A DNA stretch of 34,561 nt from Oscillospiraceae bacterium (lineage in GTDB: Bacteria > Bacillota > Clostridia > Oscillospirales > Ruminococcaceae), in the NCBI GenBank assembly GCA_017541275.1, contig JAFXZM010000022.1:1-34561 (forward strand). The letters run 5' to 3'. Made by a program: the position numbers and the translations under genes. Positions 27,398 to 34,561 of this stretch are shown piece after piece. Under the pieces are notes generated by a model, which ran no database searches, was not told the DNA's origin, and was given only the letters and a program-made list of their open reading frames with translations. Position 1 is the stretch's first letter; each line of letters starts with the position of its first letter.

Positions 27398-27495
27398 GTC
27401 TGATTCCTTTATTCCGAATTTCCGGCAATCCCGCACAGAGCCGGCAGTGCTGATGCACCGTCGGGCTGTCAGGCACAGCTCTGCGCGGTGCTGCC

Positions 27496-29562
27496 TTATG
27501 CTTCATGCTCTTCCTGCTGCTCCATCTGCTCAGCGCGCGCATAGGCTGCACGGTGGAGCGTTTCCTGTGAATTATCGGCCGGATTGCCGCCCTCAGGAAG
27601 ATGATACTCACCGTCCTCCGTGCGGTACCGTGCTTTTACCGGATCGTTGAACTGCAGCTTGAATTCGCTGTAAAGCCGCTCCTTCAGCTCAGCGTCCTTG
27701 ACCGGCGCACAGACCTCAACGCGCTTGACCGTATTCCGCGGCATGAAGTCTGCCGAGCCAAGATAGACCTTCATGCGGCCGGGCACACCGAAGAAGTATA
27801 CGCGCGCATGCTCCAGATAGCGTCCGACAACACTGCGCACCTCAATATTTTCGGTCAACTCCGGCATCCGCGGCAGGATGCAGCAGATACCGCGCACGAG
27901 CAGCTCGATTCTGACGCCCGCCTGCGAGGCCTCGACCAGCTTTTTCATGACTGTCTTATCGCAGAGGCCGTTCATGCGCAGTCCGATATAAGCCTCCTCG
28001 CCGTTTTCGGCATGTGCGATTTCACCGTCGATCATTTCAAGCACCGGCGGCAGCAGTCCGTACGGCGCGACCAGCAGGTCAGTCTGCGGCTGCGGCAGCT
28101 CATTGCGGCAAAGCGCCTCAAAAACATGTGAGGCATCCTCCGCAATCTGCGGATCGGCAGTCATCAGGCAGTAATCGGTATACATCGCAGCGGTTTTCTC
28201 GTTGTAGTTTCCGGTTCCGATCTGGGTAAAGGATTCGGTTTTTCCGCGGTTCTTCCGCGTAATCAGCAGCAGCTTGGAATGCACCTTATAGTTTTCGGGG
28301 CCGTAAATCACATGCACGCCGGCGCGCTCCAGTGCCTTCGACCATTCGATATTGCCCTCCTCATCGAAGCGTGCGCGCAGCTCGGTCAGAGCAGTGACCT
28401 CCTTGCCGCGTCCGGCCGCTTCACAGAGCGCCGCAATCACGCGGCTGTCTCTTGCCATGCGGTACAGCGTTATCTTGATGCTGATGACCTTTGAGTCATC
28501 GGCGGCCTCATCGAGCAGCCGCAGAAACGGCCGGATGCTCTCATACGGATAGCTCAGAAGGATGTCCTTTTTGCGGATCTGCGGGAACATTGAGCGGTTT
28601 TCCTGCACCATTGCAGATTTCTGCGGCACCATGCGTTCATACAGCAGCTTCGGATTCTGCACCAGATTCTTGCATTCGCTGACAAATGACAGATCAAGCG
28701 GCGCCTTTGCGTAAAACACCTGATCGTCTGTGACGCCGAGCTTTTTGCAGAGATATTCCAGCGCGGGCTGATAAAAAGTCTCCGAGAGCTCCACGCGCAC
28801 AACGGGGAGCCGCTTGCGCTCCTGAAGCATCATTTCCATATCGACACGGTAATCGCCGGTGCGCAGATCGCCGATATCCTCCGGCGTGATGCTGGCAGAG
28901 CGGGTAATCCGCAGGATTGTCCGGTCGATCACGCGGGAATTGGCAAACGCCGTATGAGCATATGCCAGAATGACGTCCTCCGCGAGAATAAAACGCCCGC
29001 CCGCGCCGAGCCGGATGATACGCTGGCGCTGGTCGGCAACCGGCAGAATGCCCATGCGGATACCGGATTTCGATTCCAGACGCAGCACGACATAGAGCTT
29101 CCGGTCACGGAGATACGGAAACGGCTTTCCCTTATCAATGATGACCGGCATGGAAACAGGCCGTACCTCGCGCTTGAACCATTCCGAAAGCATGATCTGC
29201 TCGCTCGGTGTTGCAGCATGCACACTGATCTGTTCGAGCCCTTCCGCACGCAGCTCCTGCATAATCTGATGATATGCGGCATCGCGCGCGGGGGCCATGG
29301 TGCGCACCTTCTCGTAAATTGCCTTTAGCTGTGACTTGGGCTTCATTTTGCTCAGTGAATCGCGCTTTTTGGGGTCAAGCTCCTGCTTGCGCAGCAGATT
29401 TCCGACCCGCACACGGAAAAACTCGTCCAGATTGCTCTGGAAAATCGAGGTAAAGCTCAGCCGCTCCAGCAGCGGATTGGCCGGACACTGCGCCTCCTCC
29501 AGCACGCGGCCGTTAAAGCGCAGCCACGACAGCTCACGGTTTTCAAAGCATTTATACTTCAT
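27496..29562 (-). CDS. ppk1: Polyphosphate kinase 1
   Basis: A 688-residue PPK1 that makes long-chain polyphosphate from ATP and runs in reverse. The N-terminal block FENRELSWLRFNGRVLEEA is diagnostic. The phospho-accepting histidine is His428 (YKVHSKLLLITRK) and the second active-site histidine is His585 (EHARVYFFG), matching His435 and His592 of E. coli PPK. A short Glu/Gln-rich tail ends the protein. ATG 29562 has TAGGAG upstream, and a good promoter lies 41 bp before it. Confidence 0.97.
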   Translation of the reverse strand: MKYKCFENRELSWLRFNGRVLEEAQCPANPLLERLSFTSIFQSNLDEFFRVRVGNLLRKQELDPKKRDSLSKMKPKSQLKAIYEKVRTMAPARDAAYHQIMQELRAEGLEQISVHAATPSEQIMLSEWFKREVRPVSMPVIIDKGKPFPYLRDRKLYVVLRLESKSGIRMGILPVADQRQRIIRLGAGGRFILAEDVILAYAHTAFANSRVIDRTILRITRSASITPEDIGDLRTGDYRVDMEMMLQERKRLPVVRVELSETFYQPALEYLCKKLGVTDDQVFYAKAPLDLSFVSECKNLVQNPKLLYERMVPQKSAMVQENRSMFPQIRKKDILLSYPYESIRPFLRLLDEAADDSKVISIKITLYRMARDSRVIAALCEAAGRGKEVTALTELRARFDEEGNIEWSKALERAGVHVIYGPENYKVHSKLLLITRKNRGKTESFTQIGTGNYNEKTAAMYTDYCLMTADPQIAEDASHVFEALCRNELPQPQTDLLVAPYGLLPPVLEMIDGEIAHAENGEEAYIGLRMNGLCDKTVMKKLVEASQAGVRIELLVRGICCILPRMPELTENIEVRSVVGRYLEHARVYFFGVPGRMKVYLGSADFMPRNTVKRVEVCAPVKDAELKERLYSEFKLQFNDPVKARYRTEDGEYHLPEGGNPADNSQETLHRAAYARAEQMEQQEEHEA

Positions 29563-29602
29563 ACAGCATCACTCCTAACAGTATAAATTGGCTATTATAT
29601 TT

Positions 29603-29631
29603 ATTATACTGCTTTTTGCTGCTTTCGTCAA
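29603..29631 (-). promoter_or_regulatory. Promoter of ppk1
   Basis: On the minus strand TTGACG (29631-29626) and TATAAT (29608-29603) are separated by 17 bp. A further AT-rich stretch follows the -10 box. Confidence 0.85.
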
Positions 29632-29709
29632 GTGCAGGATAAAAAAAGGGGCGGATATTTCGGGGATTTTGGGCAGCGCCTCCGGCCGCAGACCCTGTCT
29701 GTAAACTGA

Positions 29710-29739
29710 CGGACACATCCTGCAAAGAGAATGTGTCCG
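29710..29739. terminator. Hairpin at the end of the lysine operon
   Basis: CGGACACAT (29710-29718) pairs perfectly with ATGTGTCCG (29731-29739), 14 bp past the dapB stop. The clear T-run (CTTTTTG) is on the plus strand; on the minus strand only TCAGTTT follows. It probably ends dapB transcription but is better suited to stopping plus-strand readthrough. Confidence 0.6.
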
Positions 29740-29752
29740 CTTTTTGTGTATA

Positions 29753-30511
29753 TCAGGCTTCGGCGAGCAGATGCGTCATGTCATAGAGCATCGGTGCCTT
29801 GCCGATCAGGAACAGCGCAGCATTGACAGAGCCCTCCGCAAAGACGCGCTTTGACGATGCAGAATGCTTGATTGAGATGCACTCATCCGGCCCGGCGAAC
29901 AGAACCTCATGCTCGCCGACGATTGTACCGCCGCGGATGGAATGCATGCCGATCTCGGTCATCTCGCGCTTTTTCCGGACACTGTGCCGGTCATAGACCA
30001 CATGCTTTTGCGGGTCGGTCTCACCGATGATTGCATTTGCAATCATGATTGCCGTACCGGACGGTGCGTCGATCTTCTGATTGTGGTGCTTCTCGATGAT
30101 TTCAATGTCAAACTGATTGCCGAGCACGGCCGCAGCCTTCTTTGAGAGCGCCAGCAAAAGCTGAATGCCGATCGACATATTGAATGACGAGAACAGTGCA
30201 GCCTGCTGTGAGGCCTCGCGAATCTGCTGAAGCTGCGCCTCGGAATAGCCGGTGGTCGCCAGCACGACCGGCGTACCAGTGGACTTTGCGTATTCCAGCA
30301 GGCTGCTCAGACAGGAGGGATGGCTGTAGTCGATGATGACGTCGGGCTTCTCCTGCATCTTTGCGATGCTGTCATAAACCGGGAATTTGTATTCTGTTTC
30401 GGTGTTCAGGTCGATGCCGCAGCAGACCTCACAGTCCGCACGGTCGGCGATGCAGCTTGCGAGCATTCTGCCCATGTGGCCGCAGACACCGCTGATTGCG
30501 ATTTTTGTCAT
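29753..30511 (-). CDS. dapB: 4-hydroxy-tetrahydrodipicolinate reductase
   Basis: A 252-residue DapB catalysing the NAD(P)H-dependent reduction step after DapA in lysine and diaminopimelate synthesis. The nucleotide-binding motif GVCGHMGRM (8-16) and the substrate signature EKHHNQKIDAPSGTA are intact. ATG 30511 has GAAGG nine bases upstream. It is the last gene of the lysine-riboswitch operon. A 63-bp gap with a GC hairpin separates it from dapA, possibly setting a different expression level. Confidence 0.97.
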   Translation of the reverse strand: MTKIAISGVCGHMGRMLASCIADRADCEVCCGIDLNTETEYKFPVYDSIAKMQEKPDVIIDYSHPSCLSSLLEYAKSTGTPVVLATTGYSEAQLQQIREASQQAALFSSFNMSIGIQLLLALSKKAAAVLGNQFDIEIIEKHHNQKIDAPSGTAIMIANAIIGETDPQKHVVYDRHSVRKKREMTEIGMHSIRGGTIVGEHEVLFAGPDECISIKHSASSKRVFAEGSVNAALFLIGKAPMLYDMTHLLAEA

Positions 30512-30546
30512 GCTTGAAACCTTCTTTCTTTTTTACGATATGACTT

Positions 30547-30566
30547 GGGCGGGACAGTGCCCGCCC
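30547..30566 (-). other. Intercistronic hairpin between dapA and dapB
   Basis: GGGCGGG (30547-30553) pairs perfectly with CCCGCCC (30560-30566). There is no T-run on the minus strand. It is likely an mRNA stability or partial-stop element inside the operon. Confidence 0.5.
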
Positions 30567-30574
30567 GTATCGGA

Positions 30575-31465
30575 TTACTTTACAAGTCCGTGCTTTCTCA
30601 GCTCTGCATCGAGCACCGCGGCGGTATTCTCCGCCATATGGTACAGCGGCAGACGGCATTCGCCCGCGTTGAATCCCATGCGGTTGACCGCTTCCTTGAC
30701 AGGAATCGGGTTTGTCTCGATGAACAGCGCGTTCACCAGCTTCAGATACTTGAGCTGGAGCTCCGCAGCGGTCTTGAAATCACCTGCGAGTGCGGCTGCG
30801 CACATATCGTGGGTCTCTCTCGGCAGGACGTTCGACAGCACGGAGATGACACCCTTTGCGCCGAGCGACATCATCGGCACGATCTGATCGTCGTTGCCGC
30901 TGTAGACAGTCAGCTTGTCGCCGCAGCGCTCGATCAGCTTTGCGGTATAGGAAATGTTGCCCACAGCGTCCTTCATTGCGGCAATGTTGTCGAGCTCTGC
31001 CAGTCTCGCGGCGGTCTCGACTTCAATGGTCATGCCGGTGCGGGAGGGGACATTATACAGAATAATCGGCAGACTGACGCTCTTTGCAATCGTCGAATAG
31101 TGAACATACAGACCGTTCTGCGTGGTCTTATTATAGTACGGGGTGACGAGCAGCAGGGCATCCGCGCCGAGCTTCTCCGCCTCCTGCGAGAGCATTACGG
31201 CTGTTGCGGTCGAGTTGCTGCCGGTGCCGGCGATGACCGGAACGCGGTGGTTTGCGCGCTCGATCGCATAGCGGATGACATCGACATGCTCCTCCTCGGA
31301 GAGTGTCGAGCTTTCGCCGGTTGTTCCCGCGATAACAAGCGCATCAGTGCCGTTTTCAATCTGGAAGTCAATCAGCTTGCCGAATTCATCATAGTTGACA
31401 GAGCCGTCCGCATTGAACGGTGTCACGAGCGCAACAGCGGCGCCGGTAAAAATAACAGGCTTCAT
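30575..31465 (-). CDS. dapA: 4-hydroxy-tetrahydrodipicolinate synthase
   Basis: A 296-residue TIM-barrel aldolase that condenses pyruvate with aspartate semialdehyde, the branch point to lysine. Visible motifs: GTTGESSTLSEEEH, the tyrosine in YNVPSRTGMTI and the Schiff-base lysine in IAAMKDAVGN. ATG 31465 is used. ATG 31474 touches the AAAGG site and is too close, and the longer upstream open frame runs through the neighbouring gene out of frame. Family length agrees. Confidence 0.97.
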   Translation of the reverse strand: MKPVIFTGAAVALVTPFNADGSVNYDEFGKLIDFQIENGTDALVIAGTTGESSTLSEEEHVDVIRYAIERANHRVPVIAGTGSNSTATAVMLSQEAEKLGADALLLVTPYYNKTTQNGLYVHYSTIAKSVSLPIILYNVPSRTGMTIEVETAARLAELDNIAAMKDAVGNISYTAKLIERCGDKLTVYSGNDDQIVPMMSLGAKGVISVLSNVLPRETHDMCAAALAGDFKTAAELQLKYLKLVNALFIETNPIPVKEAVNRMGFNAGECRLPLYHMAENTAAVLDAELRKHGLVK

Positions 31466-31508
31466 CGTATTCATCCTTTCCATCTCAAAATATACGTATT
31501 TACATGAT

Positions 31509-31898
31509 TTATGACTGAATATAGGCAGGGAACTGTGTCCGGAGCCATTCCAGCAGCGCATCTGCCTGCGCCTTTGAAAAGCCGCGAACCGCCGCGCTGT
31601 CGCTGTCCTGCGCACAGGCCGCGAGCAGCAGGTCGCCGCAGATCGGACATCCGGTGTGATAGAAGCAGGTACCCAGTGCATTGGCCGGCAGTGCCTTGTC
31701 GCCGCCGCGGGCGTCGATGAAATAGCACAGCACGAAATCCTCCCCGGCAAATGCATCCGGCATCACCGGAACGCGCATCCGCTCGGTCACATCCGTTTCG
31801 AGCAGCCCGCAGAGGGTCTCCTGCGGCACATCCATCATCACATCGACCGCCTCGGTATGCCCTGTTACACTGACGCGCACCACATATCCCAGCTCCAT
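31509..31898 (-). CDS. Unknown small protein in the lysine operon
   Basis: A 129-residue soluble protein that I do not recognise. The N-terminal half looks beta-rich (MELGYVVRVSVTGHTEAVDVMMDVP). The middle has HTGCPICGD with a CxxC pair, perhaps a metal site. The C-terminal half is helical and acidic. It has a good GGAGG five bases before the ATG and sits between a second unknown gene (25 bp upstream) and dapA (43 bp downstream), all on one strand, so it should be controlled by the lysine riboswitch. Position hints at a link to lysine or cell-wall metabolism but does not prove it. Confidence 0.8.
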   Translation of the reverse strand: MELGYVVRVSVTGHTEAVDVMMDVPQETLCGLLETDVTERMRVPVMPDAFAGEDFVLCYFIDARGGDKALPANALGTCFYHTGCPICGDLLLAACAQDSDSAAVRGFSKAQADALLEWLRTQFPAYIQS

Positions 31899-31923
31899 TG
31901 CAGCCTCCTATATCATATTCCGT

Positions 31924-32538
31924 TTACAGGATCTTGACAAAATTCCGCACGATCTCGTTCGCATTGACCGGCTCGCCGACATTGGCATCCGCGATCGCCT
32001 GCGGCACGCAGAACCGATAGACCGGCAGCGTATCATCCGGATTCAGGTCATGTACGGCATCCTGCACCATTTCAGGCGATGCGTCCGCAATCGGAACAAA
32101 GATCCGCTCGGTTTCCTGTCTGTCTGCGCGCACGAGCGTCACGGCGACTGCCCGCTTCGAGGCAGTGACCGCGATGTATGCATCCTCTGAGGAGAGCAGA
32201 AATGCGCGGTATTCCATAAGGGTCTCCCTTGCACCGCATGCGATCAGCAGCTCACTGAGGGCATGCGCCTCCAGATCGGTTGCATCGTCATGCAGCGCGA
32301 GCAGATAATTCCGGGGGCGCAGTCCGGAGACATTCTCCCGCAGGAACCGCCGCAGCGGTCCCCGCTGATGATTATAGCTCTGGAAATACGCCGGAACATA
32401 CGGATAAACCGGCGCTTCGGGCGGCACATAATCCCGGAATAAGATTGCAGCATGAATCCGGTTCTCGCTGTAAAGGTCGAAGCCGCCGATCTGGATGGAA
32501 TCCTCCAGCGGGCAGACAAACACCAGCTTTGTCGCCAT
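31924..32538 (-). CDS. Unknown protein following asd in the lysine operon
   Basis: A 204-residue soluble protein without signal peptide or membrane helix, of unrecognised family. It begins MATKLVFVCPLEDSIQIGGFD and has a mixed alpha/beta pattern, a basic-aromatic stretch (YFQSYNHQRGPLRRFLRE), an LLALHDDATDLEAHALSE segment and a C-terminal NEIVRNFVKIL. ATG 32538 has GGAGG nine bases upstream; the frame is open a little further but without a better site. It lies 77 bp after asd and 25 bp before the next unknown gene. Codon use and GC are like those of its neighbours, so it is a resident gene rather than an insertion. Confidence 0.8.
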   Translation of the reverse strand: MATKLVFVCPLEDSIQIGGFDLYSENRIHAAILFRDYVPPEAPVYPYVPAYFQSYNHQRGPLRRFLRENVSGLRPRNYLLALHDDATDLEAHALSELLIACGARETLMEYRAFLLSSEDAYIAVTASKRAVAVTLVRADRQETERIFVPIADASPEMVQDAVHDLNPDDTLPVYRFCVPQAIADANVGEPVNANEIVRNFVKIL

Positions 32539-32615
32539 AATGCCAGTCCTCCGAATCAGAATCACAGAAGTGCGGATGCGGCAGCCGGTTCAGCGCCGTC
32601 CGCATTCTGTTTCAG

Positions 32616-33698
32616 TCAGTCAAAATAGCCCTTTGCCGCGAGCAGCTCTGCAAGCTCAACGGCTCCGCCTGCCGCGCCGCGCAGCGTATTGTGCGAGAGG
32701 CAGACGAACTTATAATCAAACATCGTATCCTCGCGCAGTCTGCCGACGGAAACCGCCATGCCGCCTTCCAGATTGCGGTCGAGCTTTGCCTGCGGACGAT
32801 CCGGCTCCTCGAAGTAGTGGATAAACTGCTTGGGAGCGTGCGGCAGCTCCAGCTCCTGCGGGATGCCCTTGAACTCCGCCCATGCCGCCTTGATCTCGTC
32901 GATCGTCGGCTTCTTGTCAAACTTGACAAACACGGCAGCCGTATGGCCGTCGGAGACCGGCACGCGGAGGCACTGCGTCGTAATCAGCGGGGACTGTGCC
33001 TTGACGATCTCGCCGTTTTCGATGCTGCCCCAGATCTTCAGCGGCTCCTGCTCAGACTTTTCCTCCTCGCCGCCGATGTACGGGATCAGGTTGTCGATCA
33101 TTTCCGGCCAGCGCTCAAAGGTCTTGCCGGCGCCGGAGATTGCCTGATACGTGCAGGCGAGCACCTGCGAAATGCCGTACTTGCGCAGCGGGTGCAGTGC
33201 CGGGACATAGCTCTGAATGGAGCAGTTGGATTTGACTGCGATAAAGCCGCGCTTGGTGCCAAGGCGCTTCTTCTGGGACGCAATGATTTCCAGATGCTCC
33301 GGATTCAGCTCCGGAATGATCATCGGGACATCAGGCGTAAAGCGGTGTGCGGAATTGTTGGATACGATCGGGCACTCTGCCTTGGCGTAGGATTCCTCCA
33401 GTGCGCGCAGCGCATCCTTCTTCATATCGACCGCGCAGAAGCAGAAATCGACCTCTGCCGCGATCTTTTCGATGTCCGAACCGGCATCGAAAATGACCAT
33501 ATCCGCAAACTTTTCCGGCATCGGCTGATCCTTGAACGCCCAGCGTGCGCCCACAGCCTCGCGGTAGGTCTTGCCGGCAGAGCGGGACGATGCCGCAAGT
33601 GCCGTGACCTTGAACCACGGATGCTCGGCAAGGAGCAGGGCGAAGCGCTGGCCGACCATGCCGGTTGCGCCGATGATTCCGACTCGAAATTCTTTCAT
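32616..33698 (-). CDS. asd: Aspartate-semialdehyde dehydrogenase
   Basis: A 360-residue enzyme making aspartate semialdehyde, the precursor of lysine, threonine and methionine. The N-terminal Rossmann motif GIIGATGMVGQRF, the catalytic Cys159 in KSNCSIQSY and the His in SDGHTAAVFV are present. The sequence is of the longer archaeal/fungal-like class rather than the short E. coli type, as in many Clostridia. ATG 33698 has GGAGG nine bases upstream. The open frame upstream of it overlaps the riboswitch and is not coding. It is the first gene of the lysine-regulated operon. Confidence 0.97.
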   Translation of the reverse strand: MKEFRVGIIGATGMVGQRFALLLAEHPWFKVTALAASSRSAGKTYREAVGARWAFKDQPMPEKFADMVIFDAGSDIEKIAAEVDFCFCAVDMKKDALRALEESYAKAECPIVSNNSAHRFTPDVPMIIPELNPEHLEIIASQKKRLGTKRGFIAVKSNCSIQSYVPALHPLRKYGISQVLACTYQAISGAGKTFERWPEMIDNLIPYIGGEEEKSEQEPLKIWGSIENGEIVKAQSPLITTQCLRVPVSDGHTAAVFVKFDKKPTIDEIKAAWAEFKGIPQELELPHAPKQFIHYFEEPDRPQAKLDRNLEGGMAVSVGRLREDTMFDYKFVCLSHNTLRGAAGGAVELAELLAAKGYFD

Positions 33699-33757
33699 AG
33701 TAGGTTCCTCCGTTCTGAATTCTGCCGCGCTTTCCGGCGGCATTTGTTCTGAGGCAG

Positions 33758-33784
33758 AAAAAAATCCGCCATTCCTTTGGCGGA
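33758..33784 (-). terminator. Regulated terminator of the lysine riboswitch
   Basis: On the minus strand TCCGCC (33784-33779) pairs with GGCGGA (33770-33765), followed by seven T (33764-33758). It lies between the aptamer and asd. Confidence 0.92.
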
Positions 33785-33844
33785 CATTGAGCATGTGAAC
33801 GGATATCAGCTCCCGTGCAGTATCCCCGCACGGCATCTGAAGCC

Positions 33845-34041
33845 CGGTCAGCACTCCACAAAGCGGAAGCCGCTCTGTGACAGTCACGCACTTGTTCAGT
33901 GCGCGCCCAGCATCGCCGCCCGCCGCGGCAGCTCTGCTTCGGCGGTCTTGCCTTTTCTGCGGGAGTATGCCGCCTGTTCGGGGCGGTTACGGGTTCGGCA
34001 CCCTTCTCTCGCAGGACTCATCAAGCCCGCGCCTCTGTCCG
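33845..34041 (-). ncRNA. Lysine riboswitch (L box)
   Basis: Read on the minus strand, the conserved L-box blocks occur in order: AGAGGCGCGGGC (34036-34025), CCGCAGAAAAGGCAAG, GCCGAAGC (33943-33936), GCTGGG, the GCACTGAACAAGTGC stem-loop (33902-33888), TGACTGTCAC (33886-33877) and GTGGAGTGCTGAC. The closing stem is CGGACAG (34041-34035) with CTGACCG (33851-33845). Lysine binding would promote the terminator before asd, lowering lysine synthesis. Confidence 0.95.
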
Positions 34042-34048
34042 TAACACT

Positions 34049-34077
34049 ATCATAGCACAAACGCCGCGATTTGTCAA
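34049..34077 (-). promoter_or_regulatory. Promoter of the lysine operon
   Basis: On the minus strand TTGACA (34077-34072) and TATGAT (34054-34049) are separated by 17 bp, eight bases before the riboswitch. Confidence 0.92.
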
Positions 34078-34561
34078 GCCCTGATTTCAGAATTTTGTCT
34101 CTGGTAATAAAACAGGTGTTCGCCTTGCACGGACATATATGCAAACTGCTGTGTTTTTCGGGTATTTCCAAAAGCCTGCGGGCTTGGGTGTCTGCGATAG
34201 AGGCACTCATTCAAAATAGCATTCGCGAAGCGGGATCAGGGAATCACTGATTCAATCCTGCCTGAACGAAAGGGCGATGCTGATATAGAAGTTTTAAGCC
34301 ATAGTATTTATGCGCATCTTTCAGTACACTGGTTTTCGGAAGCTTATTGCTGTAAATCAGAATTTGTCGGCATAATTACACCCAATAGACTTTCTGAAAA
34401 TCGAAAACTTACTTCTCCCCACAGTCCGGGGGTGACAACCCAAGGGGACAGGGGGATGCGCCGCGATGCGGCTTATTCCCCCTATCCCCTTAGGTTTTCG
34501 CCCCCGAGCCCCCGCTTTCCTGATCCCTTGACCCCCTATGCTCCGCGTTTCATACGGTTTG
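34078..34561. other. Gene-free right end, lower GC, with no supported coding region
   Basis: No gene with a credible start and ribosome site is visible. Two plus-strand frames stay open without start codons (about 34060-34250, and 34201 to the window end), and neither encodes anything recognisable. GC falls noticeably in about 34240-34420 compared with the rest of the window. This could be a decayed gene or the edge of an acquired segment. A G/C-rich palindrome follows at 34427-34506. Confidence 0.4.
34427..34506. repeat. Long G/C-rich imperfect palindrome with inner hairpin
   Basis: The left arm contains CGGGGG (34427-34432), AACCCAAGGGGA (34437-34448) and AGGGGGA (34450-34456). The right arm carries the complements TCCCCCT (34477-34483), TCCCCTTAGGTT (34485-34496) and CCCCCG (34501-34506). 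The centre has its own hairpin GCCGC/GCGGC (34460-34472). Arms of about 30 bases with few mismatches can fold into one long stem. No T-run follows on either side, so it is not a classical terminator. Confidence 0.75.

Noticed and set aside
33699-33887. N-terminal extension of Asd upstream of 33698
   Set aside because: The extension covers the lysine riboswitch terminator, while ATG 33698 has a good ribosome site and begins with the family-typical sequence.

Overview
The window looks like chromosome from a Ruminococcus-type anaerobe (Oscillospiraceae, Firmicutes), most likely a fibre-degrading, cellulosome-forming gut or rumen species. Three secreted proteins carry type I dockerin domains. There is an [FeFe]-hydrogenase maturation gene (hydF), a complete F-type ATP synthase operon with a sodium-type c subunit, Firmicutes-style riboswitches, and sigma-A promoters with 17-bp spacers. 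The species call is an inference from gene content; no rRNA or other species marker is present.

Layout, left to right. (1) 1-2753, minus: the start of a large xylanolytic enzyme (GH43, CBM22, dockerin, CE1 esterase) cut by the window edge. (2) 2880-5775, minus: mgtE magnesium transporter, a small cyclase-family enzyme and a GNAT acetyltransferase. mgtE has a leader with an exact consensus promoter, a 31-codon ORF and an intrinsic terminator. (3) 5796-8881, minus: hydF and a GH5 endoglucanase with dockerin. (4) 8966-16718, minus: the ATP synthase operon in the order atpI-B-E-F-H-A-G-D-C, followed by an unknown membrane protein. Two promoters precede it, and the outer one is followed at once by a terminator. 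(5) 16787-18880, plus: a secreted C39-like peptidase with dockerin, then a stand-alone Spo0A DNA-binding domain protein. (6) 18915-23430, plus: FMN riboswitch and ribD-ribE-ribBA-ribH, followed by a HAD phosphatase that may supply the dephosphorylation step. (7) 23487-25952, minus: a sugar-binding lipoprotein overlapping a GH105 unsaturated glucuronyl/galacturonyl hydrolase. (8) 26041-29631, minus: an AI-2E-family membrane protein and polyphosphate kinase. (9) 29710-34077, minus: a lysine-riboswitch operon asd, two unknown genes, dapA, dapB. (10) 34078-34561: no confident gene, lower GC, and a long G/C-rich palindrome.

Functionally the window mixes plant-polysaccharide breakdown (xylan, cellulose, pectin fragments) with core energy metabolism and vitamin and amino-acid synthesis. 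The main regulatory theme is a strong promoter followed by a conditional terminator. It is certain for FMN and lysine, where the aptamers are recognisable. It is inferred for mgtE and the ATP synthase operon, where I could match no known aptamer. Those two leaders, the two unknown genes in the lysine operon, the stand-alone Spo0A domain and the palindrome at the right edge are the least explained parts of the window.
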